Shown here in pieces: positions 7,705-17,161 of a DNA stretch of 34,703 nucleotides (position 1 is the stretch's first letter; each line of letters begins with the position of its first letter). The position numbers were made by a program, and so were the translations under genes. This stretch comes from Lachnospiraceae bacterium (GTDB lineage Bacteria > Bacillota > Clostridia > Lachnospirales > Lachnospiraceae), in assembly GCA_003447295.1 (NCBI GenBank), contig DLZQ01000060.1, positions 1 through 34,703 on the forward strand, in the 5' to 3' direction. The notes beneath the pieces were generated by a model, which saw nothing but the letters and a program-made list of their open reading frames with translations, made no database searches and was not told the origin of the DNA.

Positions 7705-9525
7705 ATGGACTTTTTTGATTTGCTGAAGATGGTTGGAGGACTTGCACTGTTTTTATACGGAATGAATCTGTTGGGTGATGGATTGTCCCAGGCATCCGGC
7801 GGACGTCTGGAGCGTATCCTGGAGAAGCTGACCAGCAATCCGATCAAGGCAGTATTGATGGGTGCGGTGGTCACCGGTGTGATCCAGTCTTCCTCCGCTA
7901 CCACTGTTATGGTAGTCGGTTTTGTCAATTCCGGCATTATGAGCCTGAAACAGGCAGTAGGCATCATCATGGGTGCCAATATCGGTACCACGGTGACTTC
8001 CTGGATCTTAAGCCTTACAGGCATTGAGAGTGATGCCTTCTGGATCCGTATGCTCAAACCCAGTTCTTTTTCGCCGATTATGGCAATCGTGGGTGTGGGT
8101 ATTTTGCTGTTTTCCCATAAAGATAAATTAAAAAATGCGGCAACCATCCTGGTGGGCTTTGCAATTCTGATGTTTGGCATGGATTCCATGAGCGCGGCAG
8201 TTTCACCGCTTGCAGAGGTACCGGAGTTTACCAATCTGCTGATCAAGTTCCAAAATCCCGTATTTGGTGTGCTGGCAGGACTCATCCTCACAGCGGTGAT
8301 CCAGTCTTCTTCCGCATCCGTAGGTATTTTGCAGGCACTGTGCATGACCGGAGCGGTAAGCTTTGGCGCGGCAGTTCCCATTATCATGGGACAGAATATC
8401 GGTACCTGTGTTACCGCTATGATCTCCGGTATCGGTGCTTCCCGCAACGCAAAGCGCGCGGCACTGATCCACTTGTATTTCAATATTATCGGAACGATAT
8501 TATTCCTTGGAATCTTTTATACTGCGAATGCCATTCATCCCTTTGCTTTTTTGGGAGAAGTGGCAACTCCCTTCGGCATTGCAGTGGTCCACAGCTGCTT
8601 TAATGTTGCTGCCACACTGGTATTGCTGCCCTTTTCCAATGGACTGGTAAAGCTTGCCTGCCTGACAATGCCTACGCATGAAGATGTGAAGGAAATGTCT
8701 GAGACAGACAAGACACTGAGCCTTCTGGATCCCCGATTCCTGGATACGCCTGCCTATGCGGTAGAACAGAGCAGACAGGTGGCGTCTGTTATGGCGGACA
8801 AATCCCGCAAGGCAATGGATCTTGCCATGGAATTACTGCAGGGGTATGATGACGCAAAAGCAGAGCAGGTAGCACAGATGGAGACAGATGTGGACCGCTT
8901 TGAGGATGAGCTTGGTACTTATCTGGTGAAGCTCAGCTCCAGACAGTTGTCCGGTAAAGACAGCGAGACACTGAACACTATTTTACATTGCATCGGTGAT
9001 TTTGAGAGGATTTCCGACCATGCCCGCAATGTGAAAGAGGCTGCACAGGAAATGTATGACAAAAAGCTGGATTTTTCCGATAAAGCACAGGAAGAACTGA
9101 AGGTATTTGAAAGAGCGGTACATGACATTTTGGATATTACCATGAACAGCTTTATAAAGGGAGACCTGAACCTGGCAAGACAGGTAGAACCCATGGAAGA
9201 GGTTATTGACGGATTGAGCCTGGATGTGAAGCAGCGTCATGTACGCAGACTCCGTAAGGGAAAATGTACCATTGAACTGGGATTCATTTTATCCGATGTG
9301 ATCACGAACTTTGAACGTGTGAGTGATCACTGCTCCAACATTGCGGTATGTCTGGTACAGGTAAATGAAGATGAATTCGATACGCATGCTTATCTGGACG
9401 AACTGCGGCAGGAGGATAATCTGGATTTCCAGGGCAAGGTAATGGCTTGCCGTGAAAAATACCAGTTACCGCCCACGAAGCAGGAACGTGTTATGGAAAA
9501 GAATGCAAAATTACTTGCGGAGTAA
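7705..9525 (+). CDS. Na+/phosphate cotransporter with C-terminal PhoU-like domain (NptA/YjbB type)
   Basis: The 606-residue protein has two inverted Na/Pi-cotransporter repeats in its N-terminal half. Each carries the substrate-site motif QSSS: GVIQSSSATTVMVVGF near residue 55 and AVIQSSSASVGILQAL near residue 200. About eight or more membrane segments lie before residue 320. From about 350 to 560 there is a helical PhoU-like domain with FERISDHARN and FERVSDHCSN metal-site motifs. It would import phosphate with sodium at lower affinity than Pst and sense state through the PhoU part. GAGAGG lies upstream of ATG 7705. A Pho-box promoter precedes it, and phoB follows 57 nt after its stop. A paralogue is at 20559. 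Confidence 0.93.
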   Translation: MDFFDLLKMVGGLALFLYGMNLLGDGLSQASGGRLERILEKLTSNPIKAVLMGAVVTGVIQSSSATTVMVVGFVNSGIMSLKQAVGIIMGANIGTTVTSWILSLTGIESDAFWIRMLKPSSFSPIMAIVGVGILLFSHKDKLKNAATILVGFAILMFGMDSMSAAVSPLAEVPEFTNLLIKFQNPVFGVLAGLILTAVIQSSSASVGILQALCMTGAVSFGAAVPIIMGQNIGTCVTAMISGIGASRNAKRAALIHLYFNIIGTILFLGIFYTANAIHPFAFLGEVATPFGIAVVHSCFNVAATLVLLPFSNGLVKLACLTMPTHEDVKEMSETDKTLSLLDPRFLDTPAYAVEQSRQVASVMADKSRKAMDLAMELLQGYDDAKAEQVAQMETDVDRFEDELGTYLVKLSSRQLSGKDSETLNTILHCIGDFERISDHARNVKEAAQEMYDKKLDFSDKAQEELKVFERAVHDILDITMNSFIKGDLNLARQVEPMEEVIDGLSLDVKQRHVRRLRKGKCTIELGFILSDVITNFERVSDHCSNIAVCLVQVNEDEFDTHAYLDELRQEDNLDFQGKVMACREKYQLPPTKQERVMEKNAKLLAE

Positions 9526-9582
9526 GGAATTACAGGGGTATAGTTAAGAAGAGAAAGCACAGTCAGAGAGGAGTGCTGTGAG

Positions 9583-10269
9583 ATGGCATTGATCTATGTA
9601 GTAGAGGATGATAAAAATATTCAGGAGATCGAGACCTTTGCCCTGGCAAATGTCGGGTACGAGGTAAAAGGTTTTGATTCCGCCACAGATTTCTATGCGG
9701 CATTGAACGAGACAGCACCGGATCTGATCCTGTTAGATATCATGCTGCCGGACGAGGATGGCCTGAGTATTGTGAAAAAACTGCGTACCAGACAGGATAC
9801 CGTGCTGGTGCCGGTGATCATGGTCACGGCAAAGACCACGGAAATCGACAAGGTAAAAGGCCTGGATCTGGGCGCAGACGATTATATCACGAAGCCCTTC
9901 GGCGTCATGGAACTGATCTCCAGGGTCAAGGCAATGCTTCGCAGAAGCCAGAAGACTCAGGAGAAGGATAAGGTGCTGAAGCTTGGCAATATTGTGCTGG
10001 ACAGAGAGAAACATTCCGTGATGGTAGGTAAGGAGCCGGTGGAACTGACTTACAAGGAATATGAACTGTTAAAGCTTTTGATGACGAATGCCGGTATCGT
10101 GACTACCAGAGAACTGATCTTAGACCGGGTGTGGGGGATTGATTTCGAGGGAGAGTCCAGAACGTTGGATATGCATATCAAGACTCTGCGTCAGAAGCTG
10201 AAGGAAGAGGGCAGCCTGATCAAGACGGTACGTAATGTGGGATACATTATGAACGGTGAGAAAGCGTAA
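9583..10269 (+). CDS. phoB: OmpR/PhoB-family response regulator
   Basis: The 228-residue protein has a receiver domain (about 1-120) with acidic Asp9 and Asp10, phosphoacceptor Asp52 (LLDIMLPDEDG), Thr82 and Lys104 (TKPFG). An OmpR-type winged-helix DNA-binding domain follows (about 130-226), with LTYKEYELLKLLM and LDMHIKTLRQKL. It is the DNA-binding partner of the kinase encoded 6 nt downstream. Its place between a phosphate transporter and a PhoR-like kinase makes it the likely regulator of the pst and Na/Pi promoters, equivalent to PhoB (PhoP in Bacillus). The phosphate role is inferred from context. The ribosome binding site is a GAGAGGAG-type sequence before ATG 9583. Confidence 0.92.
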   Translation: MALIYVVEDDKNIQEIETFALANVGYEVKGFDSATDFYAALNETAPDLILLDIMLPDEDGLSIVKKLRTRQDTVLVPVIMVTAKTTEIDKVKGLDLGADDYITKPFGVMELISRVKAMLRRSQKTQEKDKVLKLGNIVLDREKHSVMVGKEPVELTYKEYELLKLLMTNAGIVTTRELILDRVWGIDFEGESRTLDMHIKTLRQKLKEEGSLIKTVRNVGYIMNGEKA

Positions 10270-10275
10270 CAGAAG

Positions 10276-11589
10276 ATGAAGAAAAAGATTAACAAAATGA
10301 TGATCCTCATTGCCACGGTGACGATCCTGCTTACCATGGTGCTGATCACAGTAGTGTATTATGATCTGTTTAGAAAACAGGTGCTGGAGGATCTGAAAAG
10401 CTATGGCTCCCTGTTGAAAAACTGCTCTTCGGTAGAAGAGATCGAGGCAAACGGAGCACCCGTAGAATCGGATCTAAGACTGACCCTGATTAACGGTGAC
10501 GGACAGGTGTTGTATGACAATGAGGCAGATTCTGTGGCGATGGGGAACCATTCCTCCCGACCGGAGATCCGGGAGGCGAAGCAGTCCGGAGAAGGCGAAG
10601 CAGTCCGTAATTCGGAGACACTGTCCCGAGCCACCTTTTATTATGCAATTCGCCTGGAGAATGGCAGTATTTTACGACTGTCCAAGGATGCCAGAAGCAT
10701 TTACAGCATCTTCATCCAGGCGCTGCCGATGATGGTGGGGATCTTCGTGGTGCTGCTGGTGCTGTGTATGGTGGCAGCCAGAGTGCTGACCACGAAGTTG
10801 GTGGCTCCCATCGAGAAACTGGCACAGAATATCGGGGAATGTACGGAGATGCAGACCTATGAGGAGCTGAACCCGTTCATGTCCATGATCCGCAAGCAGC
10901 ATGAGGACATTATGAAAAATGCCAAAATGCGGCAGGAATTCAGTGCCAATGTGTCTCATGAATTAAAGACACCGCTTACATCAATCTCCGGTTATGCGGA
11001 ACTGATCGAGACCGGAATGGCATCGGAGCAGGATACGGTGCGTTTCGCCCATGGAATTCATAACAGTGCAAACCGTCTGCTTACTTTAATCAATGATATT
11101 ATCCGCCTGTCGGAGTTGGACGGCACGGAAGAGGAAGCGGACACGGAACTTCTGAATCTCCATGAGATGGCGAAGAATTGTGTGGAAATGCTCTCCATGA
11201 GTGCCGAGAAACACAATGTGACTATTCAGCTTGACGGAACAGATGCCTATGTGACGGCGAACAGACAGATGATGGAAGAACTGCTGTATAATCTGTGTGA
11301 TAACGCCATCCGGTATAATAATCCCGGAGGAAGCGTGAATGTACAGACCTACTCCAGAGAAGGACATACCAATCTCGTGGTAAAAGACACCGGAATCGGC
11401 ATCTCCAAGGAACACCAGGAGAGGATTTTTGAGCGTTTTTACCGCGTGGACAAGAGCCGATCCAAGTCCACCGGAGGCACCGGTTTAGGGCTTGCCATCG
11501 TAAAACACATCATCGCCAAGAGCCACGCCAAGCTGCAGCTCGAGAGCGAACCCGGCAAAGGAACCACGATACGGGTAATATTTTCTTGA
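10276..11589 (+). CDS. phoR: PhoR-like sensor histidine kinase
   Basis: The 437-residue membrane kinase has two membrane helices (about 8-29 and 150-170) flanking an extracytoplasmic domain of about 120 residues. A short linker follows, then a HisKA domain with phospho-His228 in SANVSHELKTPLTS and a HATPase_c domain with N-box LCDNAIRYNN, G1 DTGIGI (371-376), F-box FERFYRVD and G2 GGTGLGLAI. No PAS domain is obvious between HAMP and HisKA. It should phosphorylate the regulator encoded just upstream when phosphate is low, by analogy with PhoR. The stop codon (11587-11589) overlaps the -35 of the rimP promoter. Confidence 0.92.
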   Translation: MKKKINKMMILIATVTILLTMVLITVVYYDLFRKQVLEDLKSYGSLLKNCSSVEEIEANGAPVESDLRLTLINGDGQVLYDNEADSVAMGNHSSRPEIREAKQSGEGEAVRNSETLSRATFYYAIRLENGSILRLSKDARSIYSIFIQALPMMVGIFVVLLVLCMVAARVLTTKLVAPIEKLAQNIGECTEMQTYEELNPFMSMIRKQHEDIMKNAKMRQEFSANVSHELKTPLTSISGYAELIETGMASEQDTVRFAHGIHNSANRLLTLINDIIRLSELDGTEEEADTELLNLHEMAKNCVEMLSMSAEKHNVTIQLDGTDAYVTANRQMMEELLYNLCDNAIRYNNPGGSVNVQTYSREGHTNLVVKDTGIGISKEHQERIFERFYRVDKSRSKSTGGTGLGLAIVKHIIAKSHAKLQLESEPGKGTTIRVIFS

Positions 11590-11614
11590 CTTTTTCCAAC
11601 ACAGGGTCTATACT
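11586..11614 (+). promoter_or_regulatory. Housekeeping promoter of the rimP-ribF operon
   Basis: TTGACT (11586-11591) and TATACT (11609-11614) are separated by exactly 17 nt, a near-consensus vegetative sigma factor promoter. The -35 overlaps the last codons of phoR. Transcription would start near 11621 and leave a leader of about 90 nt before rimP. Confidence 0.85.
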
Positions 11615-11643
11615 GTGTATAGTTTAAAGATGATTACTAGAGT

Positions 11644-11670
11644 AAGAGTGGACGCGTGCCACTCTTTCTT
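11644..11670 (+). terminator. Leader hairpin (possible attenuator) before rimP
   Basis: A perfect 8-bp stem, AAGAGTGG with CCACTCTT (11644-11651 and 11659-11666), has a 7-nt loop and is followed by a T-rich stretch, TCTTGTTGTTG. It lies between the promoter at 11586-11614 and rimP at 11712, so it acts in the operon leader. It could be an attenuator or a hairpin sensed by NusA; the T run is interrupted, so strong termination is unlikely. Confidence 0.5.
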
Positions 11671-11711
11671 GTTGTTGTGATGACAGTTCATATCAGTAAA
11701 GGAGGGCATAC

Positions 11712-12176
11712 ATGTCCAAACGAGAGGACTACGAAAGCAGAACCGAAGAACTGCTTACGCCTATCGCAGAAGTAAATCAGGTGGAGATCTACGATGTGGA
11801 GTATGTAAAGGAAGGCAGTGACTACTATTTAAGAGCCTATATCGACAAGCCGGAGGGTGTGAACATTCTGGATTGTGAAAATGTCAGCAGAGCATTATCC
11901 GAAGCACTCGACAAGGCGGATTTCATTCCGGATGCGTATATTTTGGAGGTCAGCAGCCCGGGCCTGGGCAGAACTCTGAAAAAGGATAAGCATTTACAGA
12001 AGAGCATCGGCGAAGAGGTGGAGATCAAACTGTTTAAACCCATCGACAAATGCAAGGAATTTTCAGGCATTCTGGATAGCTTTGATGCAGATACTGTTAC
12101 GATCACAGAAGAAGGAACCCCGAGGACTTTTGCCAGAGCAGACGTCGCACTGATCCGCCTGGCGTTAGACTTTTGA
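11712..12176 (+). CDS. rimP: Ribosome maturation factor RimP
   Basis: The 154-residue cytoplasmic protein is needed for 30S subunit assembly. The N-terminal domain has the pattern YDVEYVKEGSDYYLRAYIDK and the family motif DCENVSRALSEALDKAD followed by YILEVSSPGLGRTLKK. The C-terminal part is an SH3-like domain ending in ADVALIRLALDF. AAAGGAGGG precedes ATG 11712. It is the first gene of the rimP-nusA-ylxR-ylxQ-infB-rbfA-nrnA-truB-ribF operon. It is separated from nusA by 96 nt that include a small GGC-GAAA-GCC hairpin. Confidence 0.95.
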   Translation: MSKREDYESRTEELLTPIAEVNQVEIYDVEYVKEGSDYYLRAYIDKPEGVNILDCENVSRALSEALDKADFIPDAYILEVSSPGLGRTLKKDKHLQKSIGEEVEIKLFKPIDKCKEFSGILDSFDADTVTITEEGTPRTFARADVALIRLALDF

Positions 12177-12272
12177 TACTATTCAGAACCAAAGAGCGAA
12201 GGATAGTTATAGCTTGTAGAATAAGAAGAAACCATACACTAAGAAAAGGCGAAAGCCGGAATGGAGGAAATG

Positions 12273-13397
12273 ATGAATAAGGAATTAATGGAGGCACTGG
12301 ATGTTCTGGAGAAGGAGAAGGAGATCAGCAAGGAAACCTTGTTTGAAGCCATCGAGAACTCCCTGATGACAGCCTGCAAGAACCATTTTGGAAAGGCTGA
12401 CAATATCCATGTGGAGATCAATAGAGAGACCTGCGATTTCCTGGTATATGCAGAGAAGGAAGTCGTACCCACCAAGGACGATGTAGAGGATGACTGCTTA
12501 CAGATCGCTCTGGAGGATGCACAGGAAATCTCCCAAAAGGCACAGGTCGGTGACATGATCCATGTAGAGATCAAGTCCAAAGAGTTCGGACGTATCGCTA
12601 CCCAGAATGCTAAGAACGTGATCTTACAGAAGATCCGCGAGGAAGAGAGAAGCGTGATCTACAATCAGTACTACGAGAAGGAAAAGGATGTTGTCACCGG
12701 CGTGGTACAGCGCTATGTCGGCAAAAACATCAGCATCAACCTGGGTAAGGCAGATGCCATGCTGACCGAGAACGAGCAGGTAAAGGGTGAGGTATTCAAA
12801 CCCACCGAGCGTATCAAGGTCTACATCGTAGAAGTGAAGAACACCCCGAAGGGACCCCGTATCAATGTCAGCCGTACCCATCCGGAACTGGTAAAGAGAC
12901 TGTTTGAGTCTGAAGTTACCGAGATCAAGGACGGCACCGTAGAGATCAAGAGCATTGCCAGAGAGGCCGGCAGCCGTACCAAGATCGCTGTGTGGAGCAA
13001 CAACCCCAATGTAGATGCAGTCGGCGCCTGCGTAGGTATGAACGGTGCCCGTGTCAATGCTATCGTAGAAGAGCTGCGTGGTGAGAAGATCGATATCGTG
13101 AACTGGGATGAGAACCCCGGTAACCTGATCCAGAATGCACTTTCTCCCGCCAAGATCGTAGCAGTATTTGCGGATCCCGATGAGAAGACCGCAAAGGTAG
13201 TCGTCCCCGATTATCAGCTGTCTTTAGCAATCGGTAAGGAAGGTCAGAATGCAAGACTGGCAGCAAGATTGACCGGTTACAAGATCGACATCAAATCCGA
13301 GACACAGGCCAAGGATGCTCCCGGCTTCCGTTATGAGGATTATGTGGACGATTACGAGGATGAAACCGAAGACGATTTTGATGGAGAGCAGGAATAA
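12273..13397 (+). CDS. nusA: Transcription termination/antitermination factor NusA
   Basis: The 374-residue protein has the NusA N-terminal domain (about 1-125), an S1 domain (about 135-200, GVVQRYVGKNISINLG) and two KH domains. The KH part shows GACVGMNGARVNAIVEELRGEKIDIV and LAIGKEGQNARLAARLTG. The acidic tail is short, the usual Firmicute form without the C-terminal repeats of E. coli. NusA binds RNA polymerase and modulates pausing and termination. I prefer ATG 12273 (MNKELMEALDVLEKEKEISK), because GGAGG lies at 12263-12267 and this matches the family start; an ATG at 12261 overlaps that site. Confidence 0.95.
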   Translation: MNKELMEALDVLEKEKEISKETLFEAIENSLMTACKNHFGKADNIHVEINRETCDFLVYAEKEVVPTKDDVEDDCLQIALEDAQEISQKAQVGDMIHVEIKSKEFGRIATQNAKNVILQKIREEERSVIYNQYYEKEKDVVTGVVQRYVGKNISINLGKADAMLTENEQVKGEVFKPTERIKVYIVEVKNTPKGPRINVSRTHPELVKRLFESEVTEIKDGTVEIKSIAREAGSRTKIAVWSNNPNVDAVGACVGMNGARVNAIVEELRGEKIDIVNWDENPGNLIQNALSPAKIVAVFADPDEKTAKVVVPDYQLSLAIGKEGQNARLAARLTGYKIDIKSETQAKDAPGFRYEDYVDDYEDETEDDFDGEQE

Positions 13398-13400
13398 TCA

Positions 13401-13673
13401 ATGGCAAAAAAGATTCCACTGAGACAGTGCGTAGGCTGCGGAGAAATGAAAGGCAAAAAAGAAATGCTGCGTGTTCTGAAGACTCCGGAAGGAGAGATCT
13501 GTTTAGATACAACGGGCAAAAAGAACGGACGCGGCGCATATATATGCAGACAGAAGGAATGTCTGCAGAAGGCCCGGAAGAATAAAGGCTTAGAGCGTTC
13601 TTTCAAGATGAGTATTTCTCCGGAAAGTTATGATATGCTGGAAAAGGAGTTTGATCAGCTTGAAACAGAATAA
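13401..13673 (+). CDS. ylxR: YlxR family RNA-binding protein (RnpM)
   Basis: The 90-residue protein shows the YlxR family signature RQCVGCGEMKGKKEML near the N-terminus and GRGAYICRQKECLQKARK in the middle. It is a small basic, probably RNA-binding protein nearly always found between nusA and infB in Firmicutes; the B. subtilis protein has been linked to RNase P. ATG 13401 is 3 nt after the nusA stop, with a weak AGGAA before it. Its last 14 nt overlap the ylxQ start. Confidence 0.93.
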   Translation: MAKKIPLRQCVGCGEMKGKKEMLRVLKTPEGEICLDTTGKKNGRGAYICRQKECLQKARKNKGLERSFKMSISPESYDMLEKEFDQLETE

Positions 13674-13977
13674 GATTTATTCCCTTTTGGGACTTGCGAT
13701 GAGGGGGCGTAACCTGGTAAGCGGTGAATTCCAGACGGAGGACGCTGTGAAAAAAGGTTCTGCCATGTTGGTGATCGTTGCAGAAGATGCATCCGCCAAT
13801 ACGAAAAAGTTGTTTCACGACAAATGTTCCTATTATGAAGTCCCGGTATACGAATATGGCACAAAAGAAGAGCTCGGCTGGGCAATCGGCCGGAACTTAA
13901 GATCTTCGATAGGTGTGTGTGATGCGGGACTGGCAGATGCACTCATCAAGCAATTGGAAGCAAATTTGCCAGGTTAG
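13660..13977 (+). CDS. ylxQ: L7Ae/L30e-family ribosomal protein YlxQ
   Basis: The 105-residue protein has the L7Ae/L30e/S12e fold: [17 protein letters not shown] at the start, [17 protein letters not shown] in the centre, and [19 protein letters not shown] towards the end. Members bind kink-turn RNA. The start is a TTG at 13660, because AAGGAG (13644-13649) is 10 nt upstream and because the family starts there; an ATG at 13630 lies inside ylxR without a ribosome binding site. This gives a 14-nt overlap with ylxR. Confidence 0.9.
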   Translation: MKQNKIYSLLGLAMRGRNLVSGEFQTEDAVKKGSAMLVIVAEDASANTKKLFHDKCSYYEVPVYEYGTKEELGWAIGRNLRSSIGVCDAGLADALIKQLEANLPG

Positions 13978-13994
13978 GCAGAATGGAGGAAAGC

Positions 13995-16994
13995 ATGGCG
14001 AAAATCAAAGTACATGAACTCGCAAAAGAATTAGAATTACAGAGTAAGGATATATTGAATTTTTTACAGGAAAAAGGAATTGAGGCGAAAGCTGCACAGA
14101 GCTCGCTGGAAGAGGATGCGGCAGCACTGGTACGTAACAGCTTAGGACAGAAGAAGGCGGCTGCAGCACCTGCTGCAGAAAAAGAGGCTCCCGCAAAGGC
14201 TGAAAATACAAAGCCGGCTGAGGAAAAGGCGCAGGAGGAAACAAAATCTCCCGAAGAGACGAAAAAGAAGAAAAAGATCATCTTTGTAAGCAACCCTCAG
14301 AATTCCAAGATGCCCGGACAGCGTCAGGGTGGACAGAACGGACAGGGACAGAGAAATGCCGGCGGACAGCGTCCGAACCAGGGACAGAATAACAGATACC
14401 AGAACAACGGTTATCAGAACAATTCTTACAATAACCGTGTGCAGACCCAGGCTCCAGTACGTCCCATCAAGCCGCTGACCCCGCCTTCTCCCACACCCAG
14501 TGTGGCAATGGTACCCGGCAATAAGGGACAACAGCCTGCGAAAAAGCCTGTAAACAATACCGCAGCCACGCAGGCTCCTGTAAAGGAACAGGCAGCGCAG
14601 AGTACCAATACCGCAGCCACGCAGACAGCGCAGAATACACAGAATACTGCACAGGCAAGACCTGCGGACAGACCGCAGAACAATAATCGCGACAACCGTC
14701 AGGGTGGTTACGGTCAGAATAATTACGGACAGAACCGTGATAATCGTGGACAGAACGATCGTGGTCAAGGCGGTTATAATCGTGATAACAGAGATGGCAA
14801 TCGTGATAATCGTCAGGGTGGCTATGGTCAGGGCAACCGCCAGGGCGGACAGAACGCAAACAGAGGAGGTATGGGCAATGGCAGACCTCAGGGAGGCGGA
14901 TTTAACAGACAGGGTCGTCCGGGTATGGAAGGCGGCCAGGGTGATCGCAGAAATAACGGCAACGGTGAGCGCGGTTACGGCAATAACGGCCGCGACCAGA
15001 GAGGCAATGGCGGATCGGGTAATCGATTCGGAGATAACAGACAGAATAAGGGCTTCGCTCCGGAACCTGCAGGCAAAGATATGGAGAAGAAGCGCGAAGA
15101 TGAAAAGAGACGTTTCAGCCAGGAGAAGGACAACAAGCGCTCCAAGAAGGACCATATCTACGAGGACGAGGACGCACTGAAGAACAAGCCCGGACGTTTC
15201 ATCAAGCCGGAAAAGAAGAAGGAAGAGGTACAGGAAGAGCAGATCAAGGTGATCGTGCTGCCGGAATCCATCACCATCAAAGAACTGGCTGAGAAGATGA
15301 AGTTACAGCCTGCAGCCATCATCAAGAAGCTGTTCCTGGAAGGTAAGGTCGTAACCGTGAACCAGGAGATCTCCTATGAAGATGCAGAAAACATCGCCAT
15401 GGAATATGACATTCTTTGTGAAAAAGAGGTCAAGGTTGATGTCATCGAAGAGCTGCTGAAGGAAGACGAAGAGAAAGAGGAAGATCTGGTGGAAAGACCT
15501 CCCGTAATCTGTGTTATGGGTCACGTTGACCATGGTAAGACTTCCCTGTTAGACGCTATTCGTAAGACCAACGTAACCGATCGCGAGGCAGGTGGTATCA
15601 CCCAGCACATTGGTGCTTATACTGTAAATGTGGGAGATCGCAAGATCACCTTCTTAGATACTCCAGGACACGAAGCATTTACTGCCATGCGTATGCGTGG
15701 TGCCAATGCGACCGATATTGCTATCCTGGTAGTAGCAGCGGATGATGGCGTAATGCCCCAGACGGTAGAAGCGATCAACCATGCAAAGGCAGCAGGCGTT
15801 GAGATCATCGTAGCAGTGAACAAGATCGATAAGCCCTCTGCAAACATTGATCGTGTAAAGCAGGAGCTGGCTGAGTATGAGCTGATCCCCGAGGATTGGG
15901 GCGGAAGCACCGTATTTGCACCCGTATCCGCAAAAAGCGGCGAGGGCATCGACCAGCTGCTTGACATGATCCTGCTGACTGCAGACATCATGGAACTGAA
16001 GGCGAACCCCAAGAGAAAGGCAAGAGGTCTGGTCATCGAGGCAGAGCTGGATAAGGGACGCGGTCCTGTGGCTACCGTACTGGTACAGAAGGGTACCCTG
16101 CATGTGGGAGACTTTATCTCCGCAGGTGTGGCTCATGGTAAGGTAAGAGCCATGATCGATGACAAGGGACGCAGAGTCAAGGAAGCAGGACCATCTACTC
16201 CCGTAGAGATCCTGGGTCTGTCCGATGTTCCCAGTGCCGGTGAAGTATTCCTGGCACATGATAATGATAAGACAGCAAAATCCTATGCGGAGACCTACCT
16301 GGCACAGAATAAGGAAAAGATGCTGGAAGAGACCAAGGGCAGAATGTCCTTAGATGATCTGTTCAGCCAGATCCAGGAAGGCAATCTGAAGGAACTGAAC
16401 CTGATCGTCAAAGCTGACGTACAGGGTAGTGTAGAGGCAGTAAAACAGTCCCTGATGAAGCTGTCCAATGAAGAAGTAGTAGTAAAATGTATCCACGGCG
16501 GCGTAGGTGCCATCAACGAGTCCGACGTATCCCTGGCAAGTGCGTCCAACGCGATCATCATCGGATTCAACGTCCGTCCCGATGCGACAGCCAAGGCAAC
16601 CGCAGAGAGAGAGGGCGTGGATGTACGTCTGTACAAGGTCATCTACCAGGCCATCGAAGATATCGAAGCTGCCATGAAGGGTATGCTGGATCCTGTATAC
16701 GAGGAGAAGGTGATCGGTCATGCAGAGGTTCGTCAGATCTTCAAGGCATCCGCTATCGGTAACATTGCCGGTTCCTATGTCTTAGACGGTGTATTCCAGA
16801 GAGGCTGTAAGGTTCGTATCACCCGTGAGGGCGAGCAGATCTTCGAGGGCAACCTGGCTTCCCTGAAGAGATTCAAAGATGATGTGAAGGAAGTTAAGGC
16901 AGGATATGAGTGTGGTCTCGTATTCGAAGGCTTTGACAAGATGCAGGAGCTGGATATCGTAGAAGCCTACATCATGGTCGAGGTACCACGGTAG
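13995..16994 (+). CDS. infB: Translation initiation factor IF-2 with long disordered N-terminal region
   Basis: The 999-residue GTPase places initiator tRNA on the 30S subunit. An IF2_N domain is at the start ([20 protein letters not shown]). From about 100 to 360 the chain is a low-complexity region rich in Gly, Asn, Gln and Arg, with repeats such as [12 protein letters not shown] second IF2_N-like domain follows near 420-475 ([20 protein letters not shown]). The G domain begins with GHVDHGKT (509-516), DTPGHEAF from 555, and NKID. Domains II-IV complete the C-terminus. ATG 13995 is chosen because GGAGGA (13985-13990) is just upstream; ATG 13983 overlaps that site. Two hairpin groups follow the stop. 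Confidence 0.96.
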   Translation: MAKIKVHELAKELELQSKDILNFLQEKGIEAKAAQSSLEEDAAALVRNSLGQKKAAAAPAAEKEAPAKAENTKPAEEKAQEETKSPEETKKKKKIIFVSNPQNSKMPGQRQGGQNGQGQRNAGGQRPNQGQNNRYQNNGYQNNSYNNRVQTQAPVRPIKPLTPPSPTPSVAMVPGNKGQQPAKKPVNNTAATQAPVKEQAAQSTNTAATQTAQNTQNTAQARPADRPQNNNRDNRQGGYGQNNYGQNRDNRGQNDRGQGGYNRDNRDGNRDNRQGGYGQGNRQGGQNANRGGMGNGRPQGGGFNRQGRPGMEGGQGDRRNNGNGERGYGNNGRDQRGNGGSGNRFGDNRQNKGFAPEPAGKDMEKKREDEKRRFSQEKDNKRSKKDHIYEDEDALKNKPGRFIKPEKKKEEVQEEQIKVIVLPESITIKELAEKMKLQPAAIIKKLFLEGKVVTVNQEISYEDAENIAMEYDILCEKEVKVDVIEELLKEDEEKEEDLVERPPVICVMGHVDHGKTSLLDAIRKTNVTDREAGGITQHIGAYTVNVGDRKITFLDTPGHEAFTAMRMRGANATDIAILVVAADDGVMPQTVEAINHAKAAGVEIIVAVNKIDKPSANIDRVKQELAEYELIPEDWGGSTVFAPVSAKSGEGIDQLLDMILLTADIMELKANPKRKARGLVIEAELDKGRGPVATVLVQKGTLHVGDFISAGVAHGKVRAMIDDKGRRVKEAGPSTPVEILGLSDVPSAGEVFLAHDNDKTAKSYAETYLAQNKEKMLEETKGRMSLDDLFSQIQEGNLKELNLIVKADVQGSVEAVKQSLMKLSNEEVVVKCIHGGVGAINESDVSLASASNAIIIGFNVRPDATAKATAEREGVDVRLYKVIYQAIEDIEAAMKGMLDPVYEEKVIGHAEVRQIFKASAIGNIAGSYVLDGVFQRGCKVRITREGEQIFEGNLASLKRFKDDVKEVKAGYECGLVFEGFDKMQELDIVEAYIMVEVPR

Positions 16995-16996
16995 GG

Positions 16997-17037
16997 AGTT
17001 ATTCTAAGATTACAAAGTACGTAATCTAAGAATAACT
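16997..17037. repeat. Long inverted repeat directly after infB
   Basis: Two 17-nt arms, 16997-17013 (AGTTATTCTAAGATTAC) and 17021-17037 (GTAATCTAAGAATAACT), pair at 16 of 17 positions around a 7-nt loop. The stem starts 3 nt after the infB stop. There is no T run, so it looks like an mRNA stability or processing hairpin rather than a terminator; rbfA downstream belongs to the same operon. Confidence 0.7.
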
Positions 17038-17048
17038 AGACCCTGCCG

Positions 17049-17127
17049 GGAAGTTTCGCGAAGCGAAACTTCCGGTGTGGTACGAAGCGAAACTTCCGGT
17101 GTAGTACGAAGCGAAGCTTCCGGTATA
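17049..17127. repeat. Hairpin plus 24-bp tandem repeats between infB and rbfA
   Basis: GGAAGTTTCG (17049-17058) pairs perfectly with CGAAACTTCC (17064-17073). A 24-bp unit, GAAGCGAAACTTCCGGTGTG followed by GTAC, starts at 17060, repeats at 17084 and again, in 20-bp partial form, at 17108. Each copy can fold a small GAAG...CTTC hairpin. No spacers of unique sequence separate the copies, so it is not a CRISPR array. Confidence 0.7.
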
Positions 17128-17161
17128 TCATGGTTTAGGTATGAAGTAAGAAGGAATAAGA

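Noticed and set aside
14142..15155. A 337-codon antisense frame over infB
   Set aside because: It is the complement of the low-complexity IF-2 region and gives a protein of Leu/Ile/Val/Ser/Thr repeats with no domain. The sense strand is clearly coding.
17049..17127. 24-bp repeats considered as a CRISPR array
   Set aside because: The copies are directly adjacent, with no unique spacers, and there are no cas genes in the window.
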